DNA of 64,000 nucleotides, taken from positions 717,400 to 781,399 of the forward strand of contig NZ_FWYB01000001.1 of assembly GCF_900176505.1 (NCBI RefSeq), in the 5' to 3' direction. Under the pieces are notes generated by a model. That model was not told where the DNA came from and made no database searches. It was given only the letters and a program-made list of their open reading frames with translations. The stretch's first letter is position 1. Each line of letters starts with the position of its first letter. This DNA is from Pedobacter nyackensis. GTDB lineage: Bacteria > Bacteroidota > Bacteroidia > Sphingobacteriales > Sphingobacteriaceae. Positions 34,525 to 43,174 of the stretch are shown piece by piece. The translations under genes were made by a program, and so were the position numbers.

Positions 34525-35604
34525 ATGCAATATCTTGTTGGCGCAATCATCGCGGTTTACATTTCCATATTAATTTTAGGTAAGAAGAAAAGAGTTACCG
34601 CCGATTATATATTGGCTGCCTGGTCGTTTTTTGCAGGGGTGCATCTGACTTATATTTATTACTATGCAAGCGGTAAATATATCGACATACCGGAGCTAAT
34701 AGGGTGGAATGCGCCTATTCCTCTTGCTCATGGCCCATTTCTTTATGCTTACATATTGCAGCTTACGCAACAGCAAAAAACCAGGTACGGCTGGTTGCTG
34801 TTTTTTGTTCCTTTCTTTTTAGGTTATTTGTACATACTGCTTGATCTGCAACCCTTATCCAATGCAGCGCGAATTTCGATGCTAAGTGGAAATCAGCCGC
34901 CCGAATTGAAATGCGAATACCTATTTCCCGGTCTTACCACCGCCATTATTTGCTCGGGCGTTGTTTATATTGCGGCTTCCCTGGTTCTGCTCAGAAGGCA
35001 TAAAAAAAATATCAACGAACAGTTTTCCAATACCGACAGAATAACCCTGAACTGGCTTCGTTATCTGATTGCAGGGATAGTCATTATCCTTAGTTTTTTC
35101 ATCTTGGGACAAGCGGAACTAACCTTTCTTTCGGTGGTTGGGTTTATCGTTTTCCTTGGTTATTTCGGTATAAGACAAGTGGGGATAATTAGTGATGAAA
35201 CTGCTGAAGAAACAACCGTAAAGGGTAGGTATGAAAAATCTACCTTAACGGGTGGAGTGGCTCAAAAAATACATGCAGAATTGATTGAAGTTATGCAAAC
35301 TGAACAATTGTATAAAGACCCTGAGCTTACCCTCGGCATGCTGGCTAAGCGACTGGCGGTTCATCCGGGATTATTGTCTCAGGTATTAAATACAGAAGAG
35401 CAAAAAAGTTTTTACGACTATATCAATGAGCATAGGGTAAATGAATTTAAAAAACTGGTATGCCTGCCCGAAAATCGAAATTTCACGATTTTATCCATTG
35501 CATTTGATTGCGGATTTAACTCAAAATCATCCTTCAACCGAAACTTCAAGAAGATCACACAGATTTCGCCATCTGCGTATGTAAAGCAGCATCATTTGGA
35601 TTAA
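34525..35604 (+). CDS. AraC family regulator with N-terminal membrane domain
   Basis: A 359-residue protein. Residues 1-225 contain about seven hydrophobic helices (LVGAIIAVYISILILG; YGWLLFFVPFFLGYLYILLD; LIAGIVIILSFFILGQA). The C-terminal ~100 residues form a double helix-turn-helix: LTLGMLAKRLAVHPGLLSQV and FTILSIAFDCGFNSKSSFNR with NFKKITQISPSAYVK, the AraC signature. Membrane-anchored AraC regulators of this layout are frequent in Bacteroidota and sense an unknown signal. Monocistronic as far as can be seen. Confidence 0.9.
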   Translation: MQYLVGAIIAVYISILILGKKKRVTADYILAAWSFFAGVHLTYIYYYASGKYIDIPELIGWNAPIPLAHGPFLYAYILQLTQQQKTRYGWLLFFVPFFLGYLYILLDLQPLSNAARISMLSGNQPPELKCEYLFPGLTTAIICSGVVYIAASLVLLRRHKKNINEQFSNTDRITLNWLRYLIAGIVIILSFFILGQAELTFLSVVGFIVFLGYFGIRQVGIISDETAEETTVKGRYEKSTLTGGVAQKIHAELIEVMQTEQLYKDPELTLGMLAKRLAVHPGLLSQVLNTEEQKSFYDYINEHRVNEFKKLVCLPENRNFTILSIAFDCGFNSKSSFNRNFKKITQISPSAYVKQHHLD

Positions 35605-35665
35605 TTATAGGTGTCAACTTATATATTGAGACGATTGCACCATTCGAAGTATAGATACTTGCAGG

Positions 35666-36478
35666 ATGGATTACAGACATTATGCTCCTCCTGCTTTTTT
35701 GAAAGATTACATTAGGTACTATTGGAGTGCTGATTTTCTACAGTCCGATTTACCGGGGTTTGTGGTGAAAAGTTTTGCCGACAGGTATCCCCGTTTAATC
35801 TTTCAAATTTTAGGTCGGTTTGAACCTATGCGCAATCAAAGGGGAGAAAAGTTACCCGTATGTTACTTAAGTGGAATAGGTACTCAACCAACAGTTGCCA
35901 CCTTTGATGGCGTTTTTTCTCAGTTTGGTGTTAGCTTTTACCCGCATGCTTTAAATGCTCTTTTTAGGCTTGATGCCTATGAACTCGTTAATCAAGTGTC
36001 GGCCATCCAAAGTTTTTGCAAGACCGGAATTCAAGATGAGCTAGCGCAGGCAGGTTCTCATTACAACAGGGTACAGGTACTGAACCAATATTTTTATGGG
36101 AAGCTGTGTAACAACAGCAAGCAGGATTTATTAATCAACAACATTATTCGGCAAAATGAAATTAACATTGATAGCGAAATTCTTGAACTGCCAAAAAAAT
36201 ACAATATTTCGGAAAGGCAGTTAGAACGGTTGTTTAAAACCAGCCTGGGTATTTCTCCAAAAAAACTGCAACGCATTATTCGTTTCGAGAAAGCGCTGCA
36301 ATTATTGAGTAACACGGCCTACAGTCAGCTTACTACAATTTCTTATGAACTCAATTACACAGATCAATCTCATTTTATAAGGGATTTCAGCGCATTTTCA
36401 GGGACAACGCCTTATCAGTTTGTAAGGACCCAAAGTTTAGGCGCCGAAAGTGCTTCTTTCCTTTATGCGGCCGATTGA
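35666..36478 (+). CDS. AraC family transcriptional regulator (DUF6597-type N-terminus)
   Basis: A 270-residue soluble regulator. The N-terminal beta-rich domain begins MDYRHYAPPAFLKDYIRYYW, the form seen in DUF6597-type AraC proteins. The C-terminus has the two helix-turn-helix units (YNISERQLERLFKTSLGISP and YTDQSHFIRDFSAFSGTTPY). It lies 61 bp after the membrane-type AraC gene and 49 bp before a lipoprotein gene, which it may control. Confidence 0.9.
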   Translation: MDYRHYAPPAFLKDYIRYYWSADFLQSDLPGFVVKSFADRYPRLIFQILGRFEPMRNQRGEKLPVCYLSGIGTQPTVATFDGVFSQFGVSFYPHALNALFRLDAYELVNQVSAIQSFCKTGIQDELAQAGSHYNRVQVLNQYFYGKLCNNSKQDLLINNIIRQNEINIDSEILELPKKYNISERQLERLFKTSLGISPKKLQRIIRFEKALQLLSNTAYSQLTTISYELNYTDQSHFIRDFSAFSGTTPYQFVRTQSLGAESASFLYAAD

Positions 36479-36527
36479 AAACAGACCATTCAGCAAATAT
36501 TTTAAAACCTATAAAAACAAATTACAC

Positions 36528-37025
36528 ATGAAAACAATGAACTTAATTAATCGGGCAGTTTCTTTTACAATGGTATTGGCGCTTATGGCAGCGGTATTTA
36601 CAGGATGTTCTAAAAATGATGATGATGATCAGGGTGGTTCGGAGGATAAAGGCATTGTCAAGATGACGGTGACCACATCCGGCGAATTTGACAAGAACAA
36701 GGGCGCAGATATTAATTTAACGGTGTCATCGCACGACAGTCGCGCTAATTATCAAAAATGGAAAGTTAATGGAGTGGAGACCGGCGCAGAGATGAATCAT
36801 ACCTACCTGAGTGATGCTTTTAACGGAGGGAAAACTTTGGTGCTCGAATCGCCGCAGACGTACCTGGGTGCCAGTGTTAATCTAAGTGCTTCTACATCTG
36901 ATGTAGGTTATACCTTAAGTTATAAGCTTGAAGAAAAAGGAAAGGTTGTAGAGGAAGCAACGATTGTGGTTGCTAAGGATAAACCGGTAAGAAAAAACTG
37001 GGTGTTTAGTAACTATGGTAAATAG
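36528..37025 (+). CDS. Small lipoprotein of unknown function
   Basis: A 165-residue lipoprotein from ATG 36528 (MKTMNLINRAVSF); a longer frame from 36450 overlaps the AraC gene and lacks a signal. The lipobox is VFTGCSKNDDDD, so Cys near residue 25 is lipidated and an acidic run follows, a common export signal for surface lipoproteins in this phylum. The rest is a single beta-sandwich-like domain (IVKMTVTTSGEFDKNKGADI; YTLSYKLEEKGKVVEEATIV). It overlaps the next membrane-protein gene by 11 bp. Confidence 0.75.
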   Translation: MKTMNLINRAVSFTMVLALMAAVFTGCSKNDDDDQGGSEDKGIVKMTVTTSGEFDKNKGADINLTVSSHDSRANYQKWKVNGVETGAEMNHTYLSDAFNGGKTLVLESPQTYLGASVNLSASTSDVGYTLSYKLEEKGKVVEEATIVVAKDKPVRKNWVFSNYGK

Positions 37026-37641
37026 AATCCATTATTTCTCAGGACTCATCTTATCTGTATTTATTGCATTTCATTTAAGTAATCAGCTCTTCTCGCTTTT
37101 TGGAGTTGCTGCACATATAGAAATGATGACTTTGCTAAGGACGGTTTACCGACACATCATCGTGGAGACCGTTCTGCTTTTAACTGTCGCATTTCAAGTA
37201 GTAACAGGCATTAAACTGTTATTTAACAAGCGTAAAAAGTCGATGGTAGAAAAGGTACAGCTTTATTCAGGCTTGTACCTTTCCCTTTTTCTTATTATCC
37301 ATGTGGCTGCGGTTATGTATGGCCGGCAGCTGCAGTTGGATACCAATTTTTATTTCGCTGCAGCGGGGATGAATATGTATCCCATCAACCTTGTTTTCAT
37401 TCCATATTATTTTTTTGCGGTAGTTGCCATTGCGCTTCATTTGAGCTCACTTCATTATCTAAAAACAAAATCTAAAAAAGTTTCTTACGGTATTGCAGTC
37501 ATTGGGATAATTGTTGCAATCCTGATTATTATAGGTTATACTAATGCCTTAAAATGGAGGGAGGTACCCGCTGAATATCAAAATTTTATATGCATATCGT
37601 CATCTTCGAATTTTTTTAGAAACTCAGTTGTTCTTCGATAA
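37015..37641 (+). CDS. Four-plus-helix membrane protein, possible heme b binder
   Basis: A 208-residue integral membrane protein with helices near residues 7-25, 43-65, 80-102, 118-142 and 157-180. Histidines sit inside or at the ends of the helices (HYFSG, FHLSN, YRHIIVE, IIHVAAV, ALHLSSLHYL), as in diheme cytochrome b or succinate-dehydrogenase-like anchors, so heme binding is possible. No flavoprotein partner is near. It overlaps the lipoprotein gene by 11 bp, so the two are co-translated. Confidence 0.6.
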   Translation: MVNRIHYFSGLILSVFIAFHLSNQLFSLFGVAAHIEMMTLLRTVYRHIIVETVLLLTVAFQVVTGIKLLFNKRKKSMVEKVQLYSGLYLSLFLIIHVAAVMYGRQLQLDTNFYFAAAGMNMYPINLVFIPYYFFAVVAIALHLSSLHYLKTKSKKVSYGIAVIGIIVAILIIIGYTNALKWREVPAEYQNFICISSSSNFFRNSVVLR

Positions 37642-37658
37642 ATGTGGGATGAAAACCA

Positions 37659-37690
37659 CACAAATGTTGCATACGAATGCAACATTTGTG
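37659..37690. repeat. 14-bp perfect palindrome, possible operator or terminator stem
   Basis: CACAAATGTTGCAT (37659-37672) and ATGCAACATTTGTG (37677-37690) are perfect reverse complements with a 4-nt loop. It lies 17 bp after the membrane-protein stop. No T-run follows closely (CAATGGTAATTAC), so an operator or transcript-end stabiliser are both possible. Confidence 0.55.
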
Positions 37691-37888
37691 CAATGGTAAT
37701 TACTTTTGCTTTATTATATTAGTAATTGCAACTGCAGTTACGGGCTCATATCCCAACCAGCTGTAGTGTTTCCGGTCCCTTATTCAGGAAACCCAAGCTA
37801 AATCAAGCCAGCGGGACCAAAACCACAACCAAATATTTTTTTGTATGAACTCGCTGTGCCCAATGGGACGGCATTAAAATATTCTATT

Positions 37889-39001
37889 ATGTTTACAGCA
37901 TTAGAAGTGTTAAATGCTTGTGTAGCACAAGTATTAATCAACCCACCAAATCATAATCATGCTACATTGATCAATAATGTGGTGATGGAATGTGAACGTT
38001 TAAAAGGACTTCTGTTCGATATTTTTAGTAAGGGTGGAAATGTGGCAGCATTTGCCAGTGTTTTAAATGTGTGCCAGGTTTCGGCAATAAAACTAACCAA
38101 TAGTTTATGGACTGCTCATCCGGAAAATCCGGTGGTGCAGCAGGCGCTAAATCCTTTAGTAGCTTTAACAAGGCATACCGAGGGGTTTTATTGGGACTTG
38201 CTTAATAAAAGTCATGCTTTATCTGCTTTTGAAGTACAGGAGTTACGTGTATGGCTCGATGAAGAATTGAAAGAGATCGAACAGCGGCTTAGGCAAACTC
38301 GGATAGATGAATCCTTAATTGAACAACTGATGAAGGCGCATACAGATTTTTTCAAGCCAGAGAAATACCCGGCGCTTTGTTATGCAGACCGGCAGTACCT
38401 GGAGGTTTTTATTCCGAAGCTTAAAGCGAAAGCTTTTGATGAGAGGAAGCAGGACTGGAACATTGAGTTAAGGCAATTGCTGATTAAATGGAATTTTAAT
38501 CATATGGGGATTTATAAAATGCTGATTGCTGAGATTGATAAAATAGTGGATATTAAGAATCTGAAGAAAAAGCAGCAAAAACTTCATGAAATAGATGGAT
38601 GGTTACATCAGGTTCAGTCCGTTCCGAACATCGCTTATGATTTCCAGATAGGTGATTTTAAAACTTTATTGCTGAAACGCATTGGGCTACTTCAGGAGCA
38701 GTTAAGGGTGATGATTGAATTGGAAACACTAATTAAAGTGGAAAGTATTTGTTTTAAGGGGAGTGTTCATGAATTGGCATTGGAGTTTCATTACAAGTAT
38801 GATGAAGGTGTTTATGTTTTTTCAACCAAAAAAGCTGCTGCTGAATGTATTCTAAGTCATGTCCGAACGGAGGGAACTGAAGAAATTGCTCTGGCATCTT
38901 TCTTGAAACTTGATAAGTTAGAATATCGACCTGCTGCAACAAGGTTGTACCAGCGATACGCGAGAATAACAGCAAAACTGAAAAAAGACTTCGATTTGTG
39001 A
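37889..39001 (+). CDS. RteC-like protein
   Basis: A 370-residue helical protein from ATG 37889 (MFTALEVLN); an in-frame TTG at 37841 would add 16 residues. Coiled-coil stretches (about 115-145, ELKEIEQRLRQTRIDESLIE; 215-230 KKKQQKLHEIDG) surround WNFNHMGIYKMLIAEI, which resembles the RteC family phrase. RteC proteins regulate excision of conjugative transposons in Bacteroides; here no transposon genes are near, so it is probably a stand-alone chromosomal relative. Family call is tentative. Confidence 0.5.
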   Translation: MFTALEVLNACVAQVLINPPNHNHATLINNVVMECERLKGLLFDIFSKGGNVAAFASVLNVCQVSAIKLTNSLWTAHPENPVVQQALNPLVALTRHTEGFYWDLLNKSHALSAFEVQELRVWLDEELKEIEQRLRQTRIDESLIEQLMKAHTDFFKPEKYPALCYADRQYLEVFIPKLKAKAFDERKQDWNIELRQLLIKWNFNHMGIYKMLIAEIDKIVDIKNLKKKQQKLHEIDGWLHQVQSVPNIAYDFQIGDFKTLLLKRIGLLQEQLRVMIELETLIKVESICFKGSVHELALEFHYKYDEGVYVFSTKKAAAECILSHVRTEGTEEIALASFLKLDKLEYRPAATRLYQRYARITAKLKKDFDL

Positions 39002-39007
39002 AAAAAG

Positions 39008-39040
39008 GGGGGATGATCAAGTATCATCCCCCTTGCTATT
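39008..39040 (+). terminator. Terminator after the RteC-like gene
   Basis: GGGGGATGAT (39008-39017) and ATCATCCCCC (39023-39032) form a perfect 10-bp stem with loop CAAGT, followed by TTGCTATTG, and preceded by an A-run. It lies 6 bp after the stop codon. Confidence 0.8.
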
Positions 39041-39197
39041 GTTAACAGCCTTGGGTGACTGTTGAAGGCCCATTTATTTCTTCGTTGATTTTTAAGGCTA
39101 TCCCCCATAGCCCTTTAAAGCATCATTAAGGGCCTTCTGATCATACCCCTCTGGTGTATTTTATTTTTGCTCTTTTGCTTTTGAAGCATTTACAATA

Positions 39198-39419
39198 ATG
39201 GAAACAAAAGCAAATCTATCCTTTAAAATCCGGGCGTTTGCCCAGGTAATGATCCCAGTCCTTTGGCTACTGGGCTGTCTGTACAGGGCGCTGGGTTGCC
39301 TGAGTGGTAAGCGAGGTGGCTGCTTATGTTTCTCTCATTGTTTTGTTCGCAATCGTAGGTATGCTTTATTTCCGGGTGGCACCAACATGGATAAATTAAC
39401 GGAAGCCAATATTGGCTAG
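39198..39419 (+). CDS. Small hydrophobic ORF, possibly frameshifted
   Basis: The frame from ATG 39198 gives 73 residues, of which the first ~35 read as a normal membrane start (AQVMIPVLWLLGCLYRALGC) and the rest is Cys/Arg-rich and unlike a protein. In the +1 frame from about 39300 to TAA near 39398 the text AYVSLIVLFAIVGMLYFRVA forms a good second helix. Joining the two frames gives a ~67-residue two-helix protein, so a one-base shift (real or sequencing error) is possible. It precedes the MauE-like gene by 34 bp. Confidence 0.35.
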   Translation: METKANLSFKIRAFAQVMIPVLWLLGCLYRALGCLSGKRGGCLCFSHCFVRNRRYALFPGGTNMDKLTEANIG

Positions 39420-39453
39420 AGAAAAATAACGATGAACAATAAATATTGCAACA

Positions 39454-39921
39454 ATGGAAAGTATAACTCATAAACAATCAGCATTTAGCTTAACAGACAA
39501 GACCAAAGAATGGATTGTATTTGGCATCTGTTTACTTTGTCTGGCTTTATTTGCATCAGCTGCATATCAAAAGCTGGCAGATCATGAAATCTTTTACAAA
39601 GGTTTATCTAAAGTCTCTTTAATAGGAGGAGCAGCCATTTACATTGCCTGGCTTGTTCCAATAGCAGAAATGCTGATCTGTTTATTACTGCTTATACCAA
39701 CAACTCAAAAAATAGGCTTGTACAGCTTTATAAGTCTGATGACCATATTTACCGGTTACATTTTGAGCATGTTGTTATGGACAGAAAAACTGCCCTGTCA
39801 TTGCAATCTGATCATCGAAAAATTGAGTTGGGCTGAGCATTTATGGTTCAATGCAGGTTTTATTGCGTTGGCTGTTTTTGCATTGTGGCTGGGTAAAGCA
39901 AAAGAATTAATTAAAAAATAA
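39454..39921 (+). CDS. MauE/DoxX-like membrane protein
   Basis: A 155-residue protein with four helices (about 20-40, 55-80, 88-110, 130-147). The cysteine motif LPCHCNLIIEKLSWAEHLWF (about 111-130) is the form found in MauE-type methylamine utilisation/DoxX-like proteins of Bacteroidota, which are thought to help disulfide or redox transfer in the membrane. It lies 4 bp before the small DUF6520-like gene and across a terminator from a TlpA-like thioredoxin, so a shared role in periplasmic thiol chemistry is plausible. Confidence 0.75.
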   Translation: MESITHKQSAFSLTDKTKEWIVFGICLLCLALFASAAYQKLADHEIFYKGLSKVSLIGGAAIYIAWLVPIAEMLICLLLLIPTTQKIGLYSFISLMTIFTGYILSMLLWTEKLPCHCNLIIEKLSWAEHLWFNAGFIALAVFALWLGKAKELIKK

Positions 39922-39925
39922 TGTC

Positions 39926-40231
39926 ATGAAAAATTTAAGTTTAAATATCAAAAAAATCGCTTTGAGCCTAATGGTAGTTGGCTTGGTGGTAGGGTTTAGT
40001 GCATTTACAAGTGTTGAAAAACAGACAAAATTGGCTCCGTTTTATTATGGGTTTAATGGTGTAGAATACCAACTGATTGGTTCTGATTATGATCCAAATA
40101 ATTGTATTTCTGGTACAGAACGCTGTGTAGTTGAGTCTCCTGATGACACAAACCCAACTATTAGTGTGAGTGCTGCTGCATCTTTACCTTCTCCTACAGG
40201 TAATGGACATAATAAGCAATATGATTTCTAG
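39926..40231 (+). CDS. Small exported protein (DUF6520-like)
   Basis: A 101-residue protein with an N-terminal hydrophobic signal (IALSLMVVGLVVGFSAF) and a short body holding two cysteines (NNCISGTERC) and a Ser/Thr/Pro-rich end. Small exported proteins of this form follow MauE-like genes in many Bacteroidota (DUF6520). Function unknown; it may be a substrate of the neighbouring redox or uptake proteins. A strong terminator follows. Confidence 0.65.
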   Translation: MKNLSLNIKKIALSLMVVGLVVGFSAFTSVEKQTKLAPFYYGFNGVEYQLIGSDYDPNNCISGTERCVVESPDDTNPTISVSAAASLPSPTGNGHNKQYDF

Positions 40232-40244
40232 TAAATCAATTTAG

Positions 40245-40289
40245 GCAGGCTGCCCTATGGTTATTTGGGCAGCCTGCTTTTAATTATTT
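40245..40289 (+). terminator. Terminator between convergent loci
   Basis: GCAGGCTGCCC (40245-40255) and GGGCAGCCTGC (40267-40277) form a perfect 11-bp stem with an 11-nt loop, followed by TTTTAATTATTT. It ends the MauE/DUF6520 unit and may also slow transcription from the convergent SusCD-TlpA unit, whose last gene stops at 40284. Confidence 0.88.
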
Positions 40290-41756
40290 CAGGGCTTTTT
40301 CTAAAATCGCTATAAAATCTTTAGCCGATTGTGGATTAATAGGCCGGGGCGGTGTTGAAGTTATTACTTTGCCCTCTTTATTTATGATGATTAACCGGGG
40401 ATAAGAATTAATATTATAATATTTTATTATAGGATGATTATGCCCTAATCCCTCCGTATATAAATTTACATTTCTTTCATGGGTGTGTAGCTTACTTTTT
40501 AGTCCGTTGTTGATCCAGTTATCTTTTTGAAAATCAGTGCTGACTGTTAAAAACACAACATCTTTATTTTTGAAATGGTCAATGATAGGACCCATTTGTT
40601 TAGCCAATACCCTGCATGGTATACAACCTGTAAACCAAAATTCCATTACTAAAACCTTTCCTTTAAAATCACTCGATTTAATGATGTTACCTGTCGAATC
40701 AGGAAGCGAAAATGGATAAGCCTCTGCATTGTTCCCCACAGCTGTTTTAAGTCTTATTAACGCTTTTTTATATGGTAGATAGCTTGTTAAATTAATGGCC
40801 TTATCAATATCCGAAAATACATTTAAATAAGAGCGGGGTAATTCTGTAAAAGCTATAAGAAACAATATCTCCCGTATTTTTCCATCAAAATTTTCAGCTA
40901 TAGTATTGATAATTGAATGGGAACTTAAGTTATTTAATTGCGCAGGATTTAGGAGTTTGTTTTCAAACTTCAATTTTTGAAACAAAAAGTCCACCATAAA
41001 AGGGGATAGATAAGCTTTCTTATCAAGTTGCTCAGGAAGTGGTTTTAAATTTTGCGCATAGAAATCTTTGGCCTCTGGCGTGTAGTCCCTTTTGCTTATT
41101 TGTTTTAGAAATTGGAGATATTTAAGAATAGAGCTCGCTTTGGCAGCGTAACACTGGGTATACAGGAGGTCATATATTTCCTGACTTAACTTAGTTTTGT
41201 TGCTATTCAAAAACACTATTTGTTCATCAAAGGCTGCTTCTCTCATTATTTTAGCTTCCTCAATTGACCGCGGGGTTTTTAAATGCCTATCTGAGATTTT
41301 AAATAGATTAGCCTGAATATTCATTTTTTCCGCTCCCTTACCACTGAACCAGATTGAATCTGCATAAATTTCACAACTTATTTGATCTCCTCTTTCTATC
41401 ACATAAATCCTGTTACTACTAAAAAATATTCCGATAGACTTATCACAAGCATAGCCAATCCATAAGTAATTTAGGGATGCATGTAAATTGAATTTAGATT
41501 GGAATCTACCATCGTAGGTGACTTGATTTTCAGTTGATTCCACATTTAGTAATGCTGCAGTGTTGGACCATACTTCACTCATTTCAAAAGTAAGTCTTCC
41601 CGGAGCTGTCTTTGCCCTGCTATCCTTACATATCCCGCTTATTGTAAAAGTATGCTTTGAATCCAGTTTATCTGGATAATTTGAACTTTGTAAAGTGTCG
41701 GCTTTTACGGGGCTTATTAACTGAAGTAGAAATGGTATTAAGATTAAATGTTTCAT
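40284..41756 (-). CDS. TlpA/thioredoxin-like protein of the second SusCD locus
   Basis: A 490-residue exported protein: signal peptide (about 1-19, ends VKA), a beta-rich N-terminal region and helical middle (about 20-345), and a C-terminal thioredoxin-fold domain (about 350-490) with the redox motif GCIPCRV (CxxC) inside VLVMEFWFTGCIPCRVLAKQ, then LTVSTDFQKDN and the cis-proline stretch INSYPRLIIINKEGK. It is probably a periplasmic thiol-disulfide oxidoreductase. It is read with SusC and SusD upstream (31-bp gap), a recurrent SusC-SusD-TlpA arrangement. Confidence 0.88.
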   Translation of the reverse strand: MKHLILIPFLLQLISPVKADTLQSSNYPDKLDSKHTFTISGICKDSRAKTAPGRLTFEMSEVWSNTAALLNVESTENQVTYDGRFQSKFNLHASLNYLWIGYACDKSIGIFFSSNRIYVIERGDQISCEIYADSIWFSGKGAEKMNIQANLFKISDRHLKTPRSIEEAKIMREAAFDEQIVFLNSNKTKLSQEIYDLLYTQCYAAKASSILKYLQFLKQISKRDYTPEAKDFYAQNLKPLPEQLDKKAYLSPFMVDFLFQKLKFENKLLNPAQLNNLSSHSIINTIAENFDGKIREILFLIAFTELPRSYLNVFSDIDKAINLTSYLPYKKALIRLKTAVGNNAEAYPFSLPDSTGNIIKSSDFKGKVLVMEFWFTGCIPCRVLAKQMGPIIDHFKNKDVVFLTVSTDFQKDNWINNGLKSKLHTHERNVNLYTEGLGHNHPIIKYYNINSYPRLIIINKEGKVITSTPPRPINPQSAKDFIAILEKALK

Positions 41757-41787
41757 AATATTGGTTTTGTTAATTTATCGTTTTAAT

Positions 41788-43164
41788 TTATCGTTGATTT
41801 TGGGTTATGCCACTTAAAGCTATTTCCTGATCGGGAATTGGGAACACGTATCTTGAATCATTAGGAGGGAGGGAATAAGTGATGTTATTGATTACTCTGA
41901 TTAAAGTGATGTTCATTCCATCACGATTAAACCTTTTCAAATCCGACCATCTTAGCCCTCTCCAAATCAGTTCTTTAACACGCTCTTCCAATACCAGCCT
42001 AATTGCCTCTTCCGTTGTGCTTGCAGTGAGTTTGGTAAAAAGGTTTTTCTTGTAACGCTTAATAAGATATTGATTGAGCGTTTCCATTGATAAAGCTGTT
42101 TCTCCTCTGCGGGCCAGGCATTCAGCTTTTATGATCAGCACCTCATCGGTGGCCAATCCTGTAAAGGGGTAAGACCCACCACCAACATAACCGCGTTTCA
42201 TATTGTATTTGTTCACTCCGGTTTTGCTAAAGAAAATAACCTTCCTCAAATCATTGTCACTATACAGGGCTATAAAATTTGGGTTTACCTGGAATTTAGG
42301 AACATTGCCATATCCAGATAGGTCATAATAGTTAACCACCTGAGTTGACTGATAGATCACTTCATCAGTATTCCATGTAAATGGAGTTGTTGCTGTGGTA
42401 CTTATTCCGTTGTAATCAATTAGTTTATTGTGGTATAATAAGCAGCTATCTGCGGCTATTTCGGCCATGCTATAATTGCCCATGTATAAATAAATTCGCG
42501 CTTTTAGGGCTAATACAGCAGCTTTAGAAGGCCTGTTTTTATTCCTCTCAGGCACCTCAGCATCCAATAACCTTCCAGCTATTTCGAGATCCCGAAATAT
42601 ATGATCAAAGGTGGATTGCAGCGATGACCTTTGTGTCACCTGATCTACATCCGGACTTAATTTAATAGGGATGCCCAGATCACTGGCTGCGGTAATTGAG
42701 TTATATACAGGTGAAAAGTTTTTGACCAGATCATAACATGCGTAAGCACGTATAAAACTTGCCCAACCCTTTGTACGATTGCTCTGCTTTTGATCCTTAA
42801 AGTTTTTCTCCTCTAAAACTTTAAGGACACTATTTGCATAGAAAATTTGACTAAACGGAACTTCCCAATCTAAAACAGTCTCACCATTATACAGGTTCCG
42901 ATCCCATATGTATCCATTTCTTTCGGTGGCCGTTGTTAATGAATAATATTGCTGATCAGATACGATGTTGTATTCATCTGCCGAGATATGAGGTAAGCCA
43001 CCTGTATAATTCATGATGGTCTGATTCTCTAACAATCCGTTAAGTTCTGCTATTGTGTTTGGAGCAGTGATTGTTGATAGTGGTTTTTTATCCAAAAAGC
43101 TCTTTTTACAGCTCGTAAAAAGGGATACGGCTATAGTTAGGCAATAAACTGTTTTCCAATTCAT
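41788..43164 (-). CDS. SusD/RagB family lipoprotein (second locus)
   Basis: A 458-residue lipoprotein with lipobox SLFTSCKKS (Cys near residue 19). SusD marks: KGWASFIRAYACYDLVKNFS (about 126-145), the TPR-bearing region PSKAAVLALKARIYLYMGNY, and LVLEERVKELIWRGLRWSDL near the end. It pairs with the SusC gene 10 bp upstream and caps its barrel. The ligand may be a peptide or thiol compound given the TlpA neighbour; that is inference only. Confidence 0.92.
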   Translation of the reverse strand: MNWKTVYCLTIAVSLFTSCKKSFLDKKPLSTITAPNTIAELNGLLENQTIMNYTGGLPHISADEYNIVSDQQYYSLTTATERNGYIWDRNLYNGETVLDWEVPFSQIFYANSVLKVLEEKNFKDQKQSNRTKGWASFIRAYACYDLVKNFSPVYNSITAASDLGIPIKLSPDVDQVTQRSSLQSTFDHIFRDLEIAGRLLDAEVPERNKNRPSKAAVLALKARIYLYMGNYSMAEIAADSCLLYHNKLIDYNGISTTATTPFTWNTDEVIYQSTQVVNYYDLSGYGNVPKFQVNPNFIALYSDNDLRKVIFFSKTGVNKYNMKRGYVGGGSYPFTGLATDEVLIIKAECLARRGETALSMETLNQYLIKRYKKNLFTKLTASTTEEAIRLVLEERVKELIWRGLRWSDLKRFNRDGMNITLIRVINNITYSLPPNDSRYVFPIPDQEIALSGITQNQR

Positions 43165-43174
43165 AATTATATTT

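Noticed and set aside
36450..36527. Longer start for the lipoprotein at 36528
   Set aside because: It would overlap the AraC gene and hide the signal peptide and lipobox.
37841..37888. N-terminal extension of the RteC-like protein
   Set aside because: It depends on a TTG start; the ATG at 37889 gives a normal start.
37841..39001. Conjugative transposon around the RteC-like gene
   Set aside because: No tra, mob, integrase or resistance gene is present nearby.
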